Part shown: one piece after another, positions 1 to 5,597 of the stretch
Position numbering within the stretch: position 1 is the first letter of the stretch
How the letters are laid out: every line of letters starts with the position of its first letter
NCBI GenBank assembly: GCA_017553815.1
Contig: JAFZJT010000304.1
Coordinates: 1 to 7,566 of the forward strand
From: Clostridia bacterium
GTDB lineage: Bacteria > Bacillota_A > Clostridia > Christensenellales > CAG-138
Direction: 5' to 3'
DNA: 7,566 nucleotides
Notes under the pieces: generated by a model
What the model was told of the DNA's origin: nothing
Database searches by the model: none
The model's input: only the letters and a program-made list of their open reading frames with translations
Translations under genes and position numbers: made by a program

Positions 1-343
1 ATGATGTCGCATCGTATTCAAGCGGCACATCTCCGCGCGAAACCTCGTGATAGCGTTCTCTTCGCTCTCTGTTTCGATCCAGCCTGTCCCATTCGTCTGT
101 CACGGTTTTGAACTCTTCCGCCGTGCGCGCCGACAGCTCCAACCTCAATAGGGCCTGGGCGCGGATCTCGCGTTTAAGCAGCTCTCTGCCGCTTTCCTCT
201 TCAGCAATAAAGCTTGCTTCTGACTCGAGTTCGCGATCGGCGATCCTTTCAAAAATGAGCCCGTCCCTTATCGATCGAGCGGTATACCTGTCTTCAAGCG
301 CAAGGTCATACATCATCACTTTTTCTTCTGTCAATCTTTTCAT
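1..343 (-). CDS. Hypothetical charged protein, 3' end beyond the window
   Basis: An uninterrupted minus-strand frame of 114 codons runs from an ATG at 343 to the left edge without a stop, so the C-terminus is missing. It begins MKRLTEEKVMMYDLALEDRY and is very rich in Glu, Arg and Asp. Residues about 30-90 look helical and possibly coiled-coil; I see no membrane segment or signal peptide. Codon use (frequent GAG, CGC, GCC and CTG) looks like real coding sequence. The nearest ribosome site, GGAAAGGAG at 362-370, lies about 18 bases before the ATG, which is long, and there is no standard in-frame start nearer to it, so the exact start is uncertain. The gene is divergent from the mobilization operon. 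I do not recognise the family; a DNA-binding or regulatory role would be a guess. Confidence 0.6.
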   Translation of the reverse strand, partial: MKRLTEEKVMMYDLALEDRYTARSIRDGLIFERIADRELESEASFIAEEESGRELLKREIRAQALLRLELSARTAEEFKTVTDEWDRLDRNRERRERYHEVSRGDVPLEYDATS

Positions 344-466
344 CTCGAATAATATATTTATCTCCTTTCCAAAAACAGTTCCGATTTTGGCCCTGTTTTT
401 CTCCTATAAGTAGAGAGGGCTTTTTCAAACTCTCTCCTAAGGTCTGGTCAATGCATTAAATCACGG

Positions 467-477
467 AAGGAGGTGAT
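467..477 (+). promoter_or_regulatory. Exceptionally complete Shine-Dalgarno sequence
   Basis: AAGGAGGTGAT matches, over 11 consecutive bases, the complement of the usual bacterial 16S rRNA 3' end. It lies 9 bases (counted from GGAGG) before an ATG at 483. Such a full match is much stronger than any other ribosome site in the window, and it is the main reason for listing the short frame behind it. Confidence 0.55.
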
Positions 478-482
478 GTCCA

Positions 483-578
483 ATGCTTTTTGCCGCGATA
501 GGATTACAACGCTCGGAACGATTCGATTGTACCACGCGCAAAAAAGCAAAACAATACGGTTCCTGTACCAATAAATGA
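483..578 (+). CDS. Possible 31-residue peptide ahead of the mobilization operon
   Basis: A short frame runs from ATG (483) to TGA (576-578), reading MLFAAIGLQRSERFDC and then a basic tail ending SCTNK. The support is the near-perfect ribosome site and correct spacing. No family is recognised and the peptide is too short for composition to be informative. It ends about 38 bases before the next gene and could be a leader peptide that couples ribosome movement to expression of the mobilization genes, or a small regulator. Alternatively the frame is spurious and the AAGGAGGTGAT string has another role. No convincing promoter is seen between 344 and 482. Confidence 0.35.
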   Translation: MLFAAIGLQRSERFDCTTRKKAKQYGSCTNK

Positions 579-616
579 ACTTTACTATGAAAGGAGAGTG
601 ATTCTCGGCAGAAAAG

Positions 617-865
617 ATGAAACTTGAAGTTAAAAACACCGAATATGTATCTTTAATGAGCGCGGCACAGAAGGCCGCGTTCGTGCAAGAATTGATCTCA
701 AAGCTTGCGTGGCAATTGAGCTATGAGCGCTTTGAGAGAGAAGTGGATGCACAAAGTTATAGCAAGCAGGGAACTTGTACGGCAAGTTCCGACGCGGAGA
801 GCATATTGCTCCCGCTGATTTTAGGGGACACCCCTAATACCCCGGAAAGGAGCGTGATGCCATGA
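617..865 (+). CDS. Small unknown protein overlapping the transfer origin
   Basis: This 82-codon frame precedes mobC and overlaps its start by four bases (ATGA, 862-865), a layout typical of translational coupling. The first half, roughly residues 14-45 (MSAAQKAAFVQELISKLAWQ onward), looks like an amphipathic helical protein with good codon use. The last third is Ser/Thr/Pro-rich (LILGDTPNTPERS) and coincides with two perfect DNA hairpins, so this part may be shaped by the DNA signal rather than by protein function. Start choice is uncertain: an AAAGGAG-like site at 590-596 lies about 20 bases before ATG 617, too far to be ideal, and the in-frame alternative ATG at 656 has no ribosome site. 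The family is not recognised; from context it may be a relaxosome accessory protein, which is inference. Confidence 0.5.
   Translation: MKLEVKNTEYVSLMSAAQKAAFVQELISKLAWQLSYERFEREVDAQSYSKQGTCTASSDAESILLPLILGDTPNTPERSVMP
770..837 (+). other. Candidate origin of transfer (oriT)
   Basis: Two perfect hairpins lie 25-90 bases upstream of mobC. The first is GGAACTTG / CAAGTTCC (770-777 and 783-790) with a 5-base loop. The second is TTAGGGG / CCCCTAA (821-827 and 831-837) with the 3-base loop ACA, followed at once by TACCCCGG. Inverted repeats followed by a short conserved nick string directly upstream of MobC and relaxase genes are the usual architecture of MOBP-type origins. The nick position cannot be read from sequence alone; the C-rich segment at 831-843 is the best guess. 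The hairpins sit inside the coding frame 617-865, which is unusual but possible. Confidence 0.5.
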
Positions 866-1170
866 ACAAAGGCAAAACAAATAACAAACAAAAAGAGAGA
901 GCCGAAAGGCTGGATATCCGCTTGAGTGTATCCGAGAAAGCCGCCGTTCAGCGCAAAGCGAAAGCCTGCGGCTTGTCGATAAGCGAGTATGTTCGCAAGC
1001 GGGCGCTCGGATACGAGCCGAGAGCCGCGCCGAGTGATGAGCTGCTGGCATTTACTTCCGCGCTGATCGAGCTTGCAAATAAAAATGAAGCTTCGGCGGT
1101 CGTGAAAAAAACAGCGCTTGAATTGCTTGCGGATATTCGCCGCTACTTCTTTGAAAGCGGTGCGGGCTGA
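862..1170 (+). CDS. mobC: MobC-family mobilization accessory protein (ribbon-helix-helix)
   Basis: This 102-residue protein has a Lys/Arg-rich N-terminal tail (1-15). A ribbon-helix-helix-like core follows at about 16-50, with the strand RLDIRLSVSE, then a helix, then GLSISEYVRKRALG, which is the signature pattern of MobC/NikA-type relaxosome proteins. The remainder is helical. Members bind the origin of transfer as dimers, help melt it and recruit the relaxase. The start is well supported: AAAGGAG at 846-852 lies 9 bases upstream. The start overlaps the preceding frame (ATGA) and the stop overlaps the relaxase start (TGATG), so the three are probably made from one transcript and translationally coupled. 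The candidate origin directly upstream would be its binding site and may let it autoregulate the operon. The family call is confident; the binding site is inferred. Confidence 0.85.
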   Translation: MNKGKTNNKQKERAERLDIRLSVSEKAAVQRKAKACGLSISEYVRKRALGYEPRAAPSDELLAFTSALIELANKNEASAVVKKTALELLADIRRYFFESGAG

Positions 1171-2480
1171 TGGCGACCACAGGATTCTGGCCTGTTAAGG
1201 GTGGAATAAACAGGGTGCTGGACTATGTGAGCAATAGCGAAAAGACCGCAAACCCCGAATATGATGCGGAGCTTCAAAACGCTATCGCCTACGCCGCAAA
1301 TCCGTCCAAGACCGAAAAGCAGCTTTTCGTTTCCGCTTTGAACTGCCCGCATCAACAGGCGTATGAATGGATGATGGCAACAAAACGGAGATACGGCAAG
1401 CTCGGCGGCAATACGGCGTATCACGGCTATCAGAGCTTCGCCGCAGGAGAGCTGACCGCAGAGGAAGCCCACGCAATCGGCGTTGAGACCGCTCGGCGTA
1501 TGTGGGGCGATGAATACGAGGTTTTAATAACCACGCATCTCAATACTAACAATCTGCATAATCATTTCGTTATAAACTCGGTCTCATTTCGCACGGGCAG
1601 AAAATATGAAAATCATAAGCGCGACCATTTGAAGCTGCGGGAGATATCCGACAGCATTTGCCTTGAACACGGGCTTTCGATCATTGAGAATCACAGCGGA
1701 ATACGAAACACCTTTGCCGAACAGCGCGCACACGAAAGCGGCATATTGACGATGAAAGAAATGCTTGAAAGCGATATGCGCGCCTGCATCGATCTTGCCT
1801 GCGACGTGCCTCACTTCTACTCCCTTATGGAAAACCTCGGCTATGAGGTCAGTTTCCGAAGCAAGTATCCTTCATTCCTACCCATTGGCGCAAAGCGGCC
1901 GCTGCGCTTGAAGAAGAACGGCAAAAGTATGACCGATGCTGATATAGAAGCCATGCTCGATGAAAGCTTTGAAAGGCAGCGCGATGAGATCATAATCCCC
2001 GCATGGAAGCCGCAGTTCGTTCCGTATGAAAAGCAGCACGGCTTTCGCGCGCTCGTTCTGCATTGGATGTACATCCTCGGGATCATCGGGCAGGGCAAGC
2101 AGACCTATTATAAGGTCGATCGCGGCGAGCTCAAAAAGTTCGAACGCTATAAGCGCCAACAGGCATTTCTTGATAAGTATGAAATTGATACCGAAGCACA
2201 ACTGATCGATCACAAATCCGCACTTATCGAAAAGCAAGCCGCATTAACCGAAAAGCGCGATGCCCTGCGCAAAGAGCAGCGCCGCACCGGAGAGAAGAAC
2301 CCCGAGATCGGCGAGATAACTGCCGAGCTCTATAGAATAAGAAGCGAGCTGAAGCTCTGCGACGATATCGAAGCCGATATTCCGAGGATAGAGGCGATTA
2401 TTGAGGAAGGGATCAAAAGGGAGAATAAGGAACTGGAAGGCGAAATCTACACGGATTTTTATAAAACTCAAGAGCGATAA
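1170..2480 (+). CDS. MOBP-like relaxase / mobilization nuclease
   Basis: This 436-residue relaxase of the MobA/VirD2 superfamily would nick one strand at the transfer origin, stay covalently attached to the 5' end and lead it into a recipient. The N-terminal catalytic domain spans about residues 1-180. Tyr19, in LDYVSNSEKT, is the likely nucleophile, His85 lies in the YHGYQSF segment, and the metal-binding motif HLNTNNLHNHFVINS supplies His123, His130 and His132. The C-terminal third (about 310-430) is charged and heptad-like (EKQAALTEKRDALRKEQRR), consistent with a coiled coil for partner contacts. The start is fixed by the TGATG overlap with mobC; only a weak GAAAG lies upstream, so translation probably depends on coupling. 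All the key residues I looked for are present, so it looks intact. No type IV coupling protein follows, suggesting helper-dependent mobilization. Confidence 0.92.
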   Translation: MATTGFWPVKGGINRVLDYVSNSEKTANPEYDAELQNAIAYAANPSKTEKQLFVSALNCPHQQAYEWMMATKRRYGKLGGNTAYHGYQSFAAGELTAEEAHAIGVETARRMWGDEYEVLITTHLNTNNLHNHFVINSVSFRTGRKYENHKRDHLKLREISDSICLEHGLSIIENHSGIRNTFAEQRAHESGILTMKEMLESDMRACIDLACDVPHFYSLMENLGYEVSFRSKYPSFLPIGAKRPLRLKKNGKSMTDADIEAMLDESFERQRDEIIIPAWKPQFVPYEKQHGFRALVLHWMYILGIIGQGKQTYYKVDRGELKKFERYKRQQAFLDKYEIDTEAQLIDHKSALIEKQAALTEKRDALRKEQRRTGEKNPEIGEITAELYRIRSELKLCDDIEADIPRIEAIIEEGIKRENKELEGEIYTDFYKTQER

Positions 2481-2536
2481 GCGCATATCGAAAAGCGAAA
2501 ACCGGAACATATCCGCAAAAGTTGTCGCAATTTTAT

Positions 2537-2563
2537 AGTTTTGCGGTTTGAAACCGCAAAACT
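2537..2563. repeat. 27-bp perfect palindrome, candidate operator
   Basis: Arms AGTTTTGCGGTTT (2537-2549) and AAACCGCAAAACT (2551-2563) are perfectly complementary around a single central G. The palindrome ends two bases before the -35 box of the ATPase promoter. Neither side is followed by a T-run, so it is not a standard intrinsic terminator for the relaxase transcript. Its position fits an operator or activator site for a dimeric regulator. The binding protein is unknown. Confidence 0.6.
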
Positions 2564-2565
2564 GC

Positions 2566-2594
2566 TTGACAAAGTTTGTGCAGGCGTTTATAAT
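2566..2594 (+). promoter_or_regulatory. Consensus sigma-70/sigma-A promoter for the ATPase gene
   Basis: TTGACA (2566-2571) and TATAAT (2589-2594) are both exact consensus boxes with the ideal 17-bp spacer. Transcription would be expected to begin near 2601, leaving a leader of only about 16 bases before the ATG at 2617. It is the strongest promoter visible in the window and would uncouple the ATPase from the mobilization operon. Such a strong promoter flanked by inverted repeats is usually repressed. Confidence 0.85.
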
Positions 2595-2628
2595 CGCAGT
2601 ATCGGAGGTGCGAAAAATGATACTGCGA
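2594..2628. repeat. 10-bp inverted repeat from -10 box to start codon
   Basis: TCGCAGTATC (2594-2603) and GATACTGCGA (2619-2628) are perfect reverse complements separated by 15 bases. The interval contains the whole ribosome site (GGAGG, 2604-2608) and the first two bases of the start codon. Because transcription should start near 2601, most of the left arm would not be in the mRNA, so a DNA-level operator with two half-sites is more likely than an RNA hairpin. If transcription starts further upstream, the RNA would display the ribosome site in a loop. Confidence 0.5.
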
Positions 2629-3825
2629 GCAAACTATGTTGAGAGAATAATGGCGTTCACAGACACCCAATTCGTTAAGATACTGACGGGCGTGCGCCGC
2701 TGCGGAAAATCCACGATCCTCGGAATGATAAAGGATCGCCTTATCGAGCGCGGCATCGAGGAAGAGCAAATACTGATGTATCGCTTCGATTCGATGGAAT
2801 ACGAGGGTATGAGTGCAAAGCAGATGTACTCTGCGATAAAGGAGCGGCTTGCAAGAGGAAAGCGCAGTTATGTTTTCCTTGACGAGGTGCAGGAAATAAA
2901 GGGCTGGGAGAAGGTTGTCAATTCCCTGCAAACGGATTTTGATACCGATATCTATGTGACCGGCTCCAACTCCCGTATGATGTCCTCCGAGATAGAAACC
3001 TACCTCACGGGGCGCTATGTTTCGTTCAGAATATTCACGCTTTCCTTTGCCGAGTATCTGACATTCAAAAAGGAGCATTCGCCGCTTTCGGATACGCGGA
3101 CCGAGCTTTTCAATTACATACGCCTCGGCGGTTTTCCCGCAGCGCATCTGCGCCCGTTTACCGATGACGAGGTCTATACGATCGTGCGCGACATCTATAA
3201 CTCAACTGTCTTTTCCGACATCGTTAAGCGAAATCAGATACGGAAGATAGATCAACTTGAGCGCGTTGTGAAATTCGCGTTCGATAACGTTGGCAAAACC
3301 TTTTCCGCAAAGTCGATATCCGATTATCTTAAATCCGAGAACCGTAAACTCGATAACGAAACGGTTTACGGCTATCTTGAAAAGCTTGAAAAGGCGTACA
3401 TACTGCACCGCTGCTCGCGCTACGATATCCAGGGCAGGGAGCTTTTGAAAACGCAGGAAAAGTTCTACCTTGCGGACAGCGCATTCAAATACAGCATACT
3501 CGGCTTCGATCCTCGCTCTGTGGCGGCTATGCTTGAAAACATCGTGTATCTTGAGCTGCTTCGTCGCGGCTACACCGTGAACATAGGCAAAACGAGCGGC
3601 GGCGAGATAGATTTCGTTGCCACGCGAAGGAATGAGAAGCTTTATATTCAGGTAACGCGCGAGATCGCAAGCGAGAATACCGAGCTGCGCGAATACTCAA
3701 GGCTTCGTGATATCCGTGATAACTACACCAAATACGTACTCACCACCGACGATTTTGCCGGAGGCGATCATGATGGGATAAAGACTATGCACGTTGCGGA
3801 TTTCCTGCTTAGCGATGAATATTGA
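2617..3825 (+). CDS. AAA ATPase with DUF4143 C-terminal domain (AAA_14 type)
   Basis: This 402-residue cytoplasmic P-loop ATPase has Walker A GVRRCGKST (residues 25-33), Walker B YVFLDEVQ (85-92, Asp89 and Glu90) and a TGSNSRMM sensor-like segment near 115. A winged-helix-like middle follows at about 205-275. The DUF4143 region ends with a nuclease-fold-like stretch, GGEIDFVATR and LYIQVT (about 328-347), where the third position of a classic PD-(D/E)xK triad is replaced by QVT, as I recall is common in this family. The role of these ATPases is poorly defined; they are frequent accessory genes in anaerobes and mobile elements. The start at 2617 is preferred over an in-frame TTG at 2548 because GGAGG (2604-2608) is spaced 8 bases from the ATG, and because 2548 lies inside the palindrome and upstream of the promoter. 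Confidence 0.85.
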   Translation: MILRANYVERIMAFTDTQFVKILTGVRRCGKSTILGMIKDRLIERGIEEEQILMYRFDSMEYEGMSAKQMYSAIKERLARGKRSYVFLDEVQEIKGWEKVVNSLQTDFDTDIYVTGSNSRMMSSEIETYLTGRYVSFRIFTLSFAEYLTFKKEHSPLSDTRTELFNYIRLGGFPAAHLRPFTDDEVYTIVRDIYNSTVFSDIVKRNQIRKIDQLERVVKFAFDNVGKTFSAKSISDYLKSENRKLDNETVYGYLEKLEKAYILHRCSRYDIQGRELLKTQEKFYLADSAFKYSILGFDPRSVAAMLENIVYLELLRRGYTVNIGKTSGGEIDFVATRRNEKLYIQVTREIASENTELREYSRLRDIRDNYTKYVLTTDDFAGGDHDGIKTMHVADFLLSDEY

Positions 3826-3847
3826 TTTAGGCGCGGAGAACAATTCA

Positions 3848-4009
3848 ATGAAAACCGATCGCACAAATACAAAGCATCCGCTCGATATCTCCGATATGAC
3901 GGATGAAGAACTGAACTGCGAGCTTGAAAAGGGCTATGCTCGATGCGGGCGGGAAAAACCGTGTCTTTTAACGAGGCATTTGGCAATGCAAAAGGATTGT
4001 ACTTCTTGA
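3848..4009 (+). pseudogene. Antitoxin-tail-like fragment, N-terminal half of a frameshifted gene
   Basis: An ATG at 3848 has GGAG (3835-3838) 9 bases upstream and lies 22 bases after the ATPase stop, so it probably shares that transcript. The frame reads MKTDRTNTKHPLDISD and then MTDEELNCELEKGYAR, which resembles the C-terminal segment of RelB/DinJ-like and related antitoxins (pattern MTDEELNAELEKGYAD-x-x-AGRT). After residue 32 the expected AGKT motif continues in the next frame: RAGKTVSFNEAF, from 3946. One missing base around 3942-3943 would restore a single frame. As read, this frame ends at TGA 4007-4009 after 53 residues. It is either a real broken gene or a sequencing error. The family resemblance rests on a short motif only. 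Confidence 0.45.
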
Positions 4010-4407
4010 CTTTGACAGATACGGAACTGTCATATGGCGATTATTCGGAAGACTTCTGTATCGGGCTGTTCTTTTCAGCGGCAGAAGCAAGGCGAGTCGC
4101 AGCATATTATCTGAAAAACGTTAAAGGTTTTTGCGAGTATCCCTGCACCTATCACATCAAGCGAAAGAAACTCATAGGTATGTTGCAATGCACGAATGAT
4201 CCTGTATGCGTATGGATGGTGACCGGTTGGAATACCAATGCCGACCTTGATGAGATCAACATAGTTGAAAGCGATTGCTATGCCGATGAATCGCAGGCCT
4301 ATGAAGCCCTTGATGAAATGAAATCAAAGTATCCGAGATCCGATTGGGCTGTAAATCGTTGGGTCATCGGCAAATGCGATTGGGAAGCCGGCTTCAGCAG
4401 AGCTTAA
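3943..4407 (+). CDS. Unrecognised protein, probable C-terminal part of frameshifted gene
   Basis: This 154-codon frame starts at ATG 3943 behind a weak AAAAGGG (3927-3933) and ends at TAA 4405-4407, 23 bases before a terminator. Its first about 16 residues (MRAGKTVSFNEAFGNA) look like the end of an antitoxin-type motif whose beginning lies in the preceding frame. From about residue 18 a compact domain follows (LYFLTLTDTELSYGDYSEDF) with many aromatic residues, five cysteines and an acidic C-terminal half (DEINIVESDCYADESQAYEA). I see no transmembrane segment or catalytic motif and do not recognise the domain with certainty. If the frameshift were repaired, the product would be about 186 residues starting at 3848. 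It could instead be an intact, independently translated protein. Confidence 0.6.
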   Translation: MRAGKTVSFNEAFGNAKGLYFLTLTDTELSYGDYSEDFCIGLFFSAAEARRVAAYYLKNVKGFCEYPCTYHIKRKKLIGMLQCTNDPVCVWMVTGWNTNADLDEINIVESDCYADESQAYEALDEMKSKYPRSDWAVNRWVIGKCDWEAGFSRA

Positions 4408-4429
4408 GACAATACTCAATTGTGGTAAT

Positions 4430-4457
4430 AAAGCGCTCACGCCTGTGGGCGCTTTTT
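4430..4457 (+). terminator. Intrinsic terminator after the ATPase operon, just before parB
   Basis: The stem AAAGCGCTCAC (4430-4440) pairs with GTGGGCGCTTT (4445-4455) through 11 bp including one T-G wobble, with loop GCCT and a run of five T (4453-4457). Only 17 bases separate its end from the AAGGAG ribosome site of parB, leaving no room for a promoter between them. Transcripts reaching parB must therefore either read through this hairpin or start upstream of it, so it may act as an attenuator. Confidence 0.8.
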
Positions 4458-4488
4458 CCTATGCAAAAAAAGAAAAGGAGAATATAGA

Positions 4489-5358
4489 ATGAATAAAGAT
4501 AAGGAAAAATCTTTTAGGAATATAAAGGAAGTGAGCCTTGCGGAGCTCAAGCCCTTCGAGGGGCATCCGTACAAGGTTCGCGATGATGAAGAAATGGACG
4601 CGCTCATTGAGAGCGTCCGCGAGCACGGGATAATGGTTCCGCTGATGGTGCGCCCGATCGACGCGGGCTATGAGATCATAAGCGGACACCGCAGAGCACA
4701 CGCGGCGATAAGTGCGGGGCTGAAAACCGTTCCCGTTGTGGAGCTGGAAATGAACCGTGACGAGGCCGCCGTTGCGCTTGTGGACAGCAACTTGCATAGA
4801 GAGCATATTTTGCCAAGTGAAAAGGCGTTTGCCTATAAGCTCAAGCTCGATGCGCTTTCAAGGCAGGGCAAGCGAACGGATCTGACTTCTACACAAGTTG
4901 TGGAGAAGTTGACGACAGCACAGATCGTTGGAGAGTCAAATCTCGAAAGCCGCGAAACTGTGCGCCGCTACATTCGCCTTACCCATCTCAACCCCACTCT
5001 GCTCCGCCTCGTTGACGAAGGACGCATTGCGTTCACGCCCGCGGTGGAGCTTTCGTATCTTTCGGATGAGGAGCAGGATATCCTTGCATTCGAGATCGCA
5101 GTCACCGAAGCAACGCCTTCACTCTCGCAGGCGGTGCGCATGAAGCGCTTGAGCGGTGAAGGCAGGCTTACGGCTGAGCTGATCGCTTCGATCATGGCGG
5201 AGGAAAAAGCCAATCAGAGGGAAAAGGTCAGCATTCCCCTGAGCAGTATCGGCAGGTATCTGCCGGACGGCGATTCGGAACGGGTGCGTGAATTCATAAT
5301 AAAAGCCTGCGCGTTCTATAAGAAGCACCTTTCCAAGCAGCAAGAGGAAGCACGATGA
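4489..5358 (+). CDS. ParB/Spo0J-family protein without adjacent ParA
   Basis: This 289-residue ParB-family protein has the N-terminal ParB domain (about 12-105) with an ISGHRRAHAA box at 64-73, corresponding to the GERRxRA nucleotide-binding motif (Glu replaced by His), and NLHRE at 101-105, corresponding to the ENLQR box. A KorB-like helix-turn-helix region follows (about 135-200: STQVVEKL, then ESRETVRRYIRLTHL, then GRIAFTPAVELSYL), and then a C-terminal tail with a possible dimerization helix. Family members bind centromere-like sites and load as CTP-dependent clamps; in mobile elements related proteins also act as regulators. AAGGAG (4475-4480) lies 8 bases before the ATG. There is no ParA in the window, and I saw no obvious parS repeat, so partitioning is not proven. 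Its stop overlaps the next start (ATGA). Confidence 0.85.
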   Translation: MNKDKEKSFRNIKEVSLAELKPFEGHPYKVRDDEEMDALIESVREHGIMVPLMVRPIDAGYEIISGHRRAHAAISAGLKTVPVVELEMNRDEAAVALVDSNLHREHILPSEKAFAYKLKLDALSRQGKRTDLTSTQVVEKLTTAQIVGESNLESRETVRRYIRLTHLNPTLLRLVDEGRIAFTPAVELSYLSDEEQDILAFEIAVTEATPSLSQAVRMKRLSGEGRLTAELIASIMAEEKANQREKVSIPLSSIGRYLPDGDSERVREFIIKACAFYKKHLSKQQEEAR

Positions 5359-5519
5359 CTGCGCCAGACAAGGAAGCTGTTCGGATCAAGTATGAAGAAA
5401 ACCTGCTCAAAGCGTTCGCAAAGGCGCTCGCTCCAGGCATCAAGGCTTTCTTTCAAAGCGATGAAGGCAAGCTCTGGTATGAAGAATGGCTCAAGGAGCA
5501 TCCCGAATATGATAAATGA
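5355..5519 (+). CDS. 54-residue protein translationally coupled to parB
   Basis: The frame starts within the parB stop (ATGA, 5355-5358) and ends at TGA 5517-5519. It reads MTAPDKEAVRIKYEENLLKA and ends WYEEWLKEHPEYDK, a mostly helical, acidic and aromatic small protein. The start/stop overlap and good codon use support it as real despite its size; GAGGAAG at 5344-5350 could serve as a weak ribosome site. The family is not recognised. Because its synthesis is tied to ParB, a role as a ParB partner or modulator is reasonable but inferred. Confidence 0.7.
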   Translation: MTAPDKEAVRIKYEENLLKAFAKALAPGIKAFFQSDEGKLWYEEWLKEHPEYDK

Positions 5520-5539
5520 GTTTTCGGTATTTCGCACAT

Positions 5540-5568
5540 TCGACATAGTCGCTTTGCTTTGTTATCAT
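5540..5568 (+). promoter_or_regulatory. Predicted promoter for the serine recombinase
   Basis: TCGACA (5540-5545) and TATCAT (5563-5568) each match the sigma-A consensus at five of six positions and are separated by 17 bp. Transcription would start near 5575, about 23 bases before the GTG start. It lies in the only gap (5520-5597) between the parB unit and the recombinase. Confidence 0.6.
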
Positions 5569-5597
5569 CTCAATAAAAATGAAGGTAGGAAAAGACC

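Noticed and set aside
108..413. Plus-strand frame of 101 codons rich in serine
   Set aside because: It mirrors the minus-strand charged gene at 1-343; the serine-rich translation is typical of the antisense of Glu/Arg-rich coding sequence.
391..420. Terminator-like stem with GCCC/GGGC and a T-run
   Set aside because: The arms are short with a six-base bulge and no plus-strand gene lies upstream to terminate.
448..639. Minus-strand frame of 63 codons
   Set aside because: It has no ribosome site, an odd composition, and overlaps the ribosome sites and short frames on the plus strand; most likely chance.
1143..2510. Several minus-strand frames of 60-120 codons across mobC and the relaxase
   Set aside because: All are antisense shadows of well-supported plus-strand genes with conserved motifs.
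2537..2563. Palindrome as an intrinsic terminator for the relaxase operon
   Set aside because: No T-run follows on either strand, and it abuts a consensus -35 box.
2548..2616. N-terminal extension of the ATPase from TTG at 2548
   Set aside because: It begins inside the palindrome and upstream of the consensus promoter; ATG 2617 has a well-spaced GGAGG.
2533..3147. Minus-strand frame of 204 codons opposite the ATPase
   Set aside because: The plus strand carries clear Walker A and B motifs; the antisense frame has no ribosome site or recognisable domain.
3953..3959. Programmed -1 frameshift at the GAAAAAC run
   Set aside because: The heptamer does not fit the standard X XXY YYZ pattern in this frame, and the antitoxin-like motif is better restored by one missing base near 3942.
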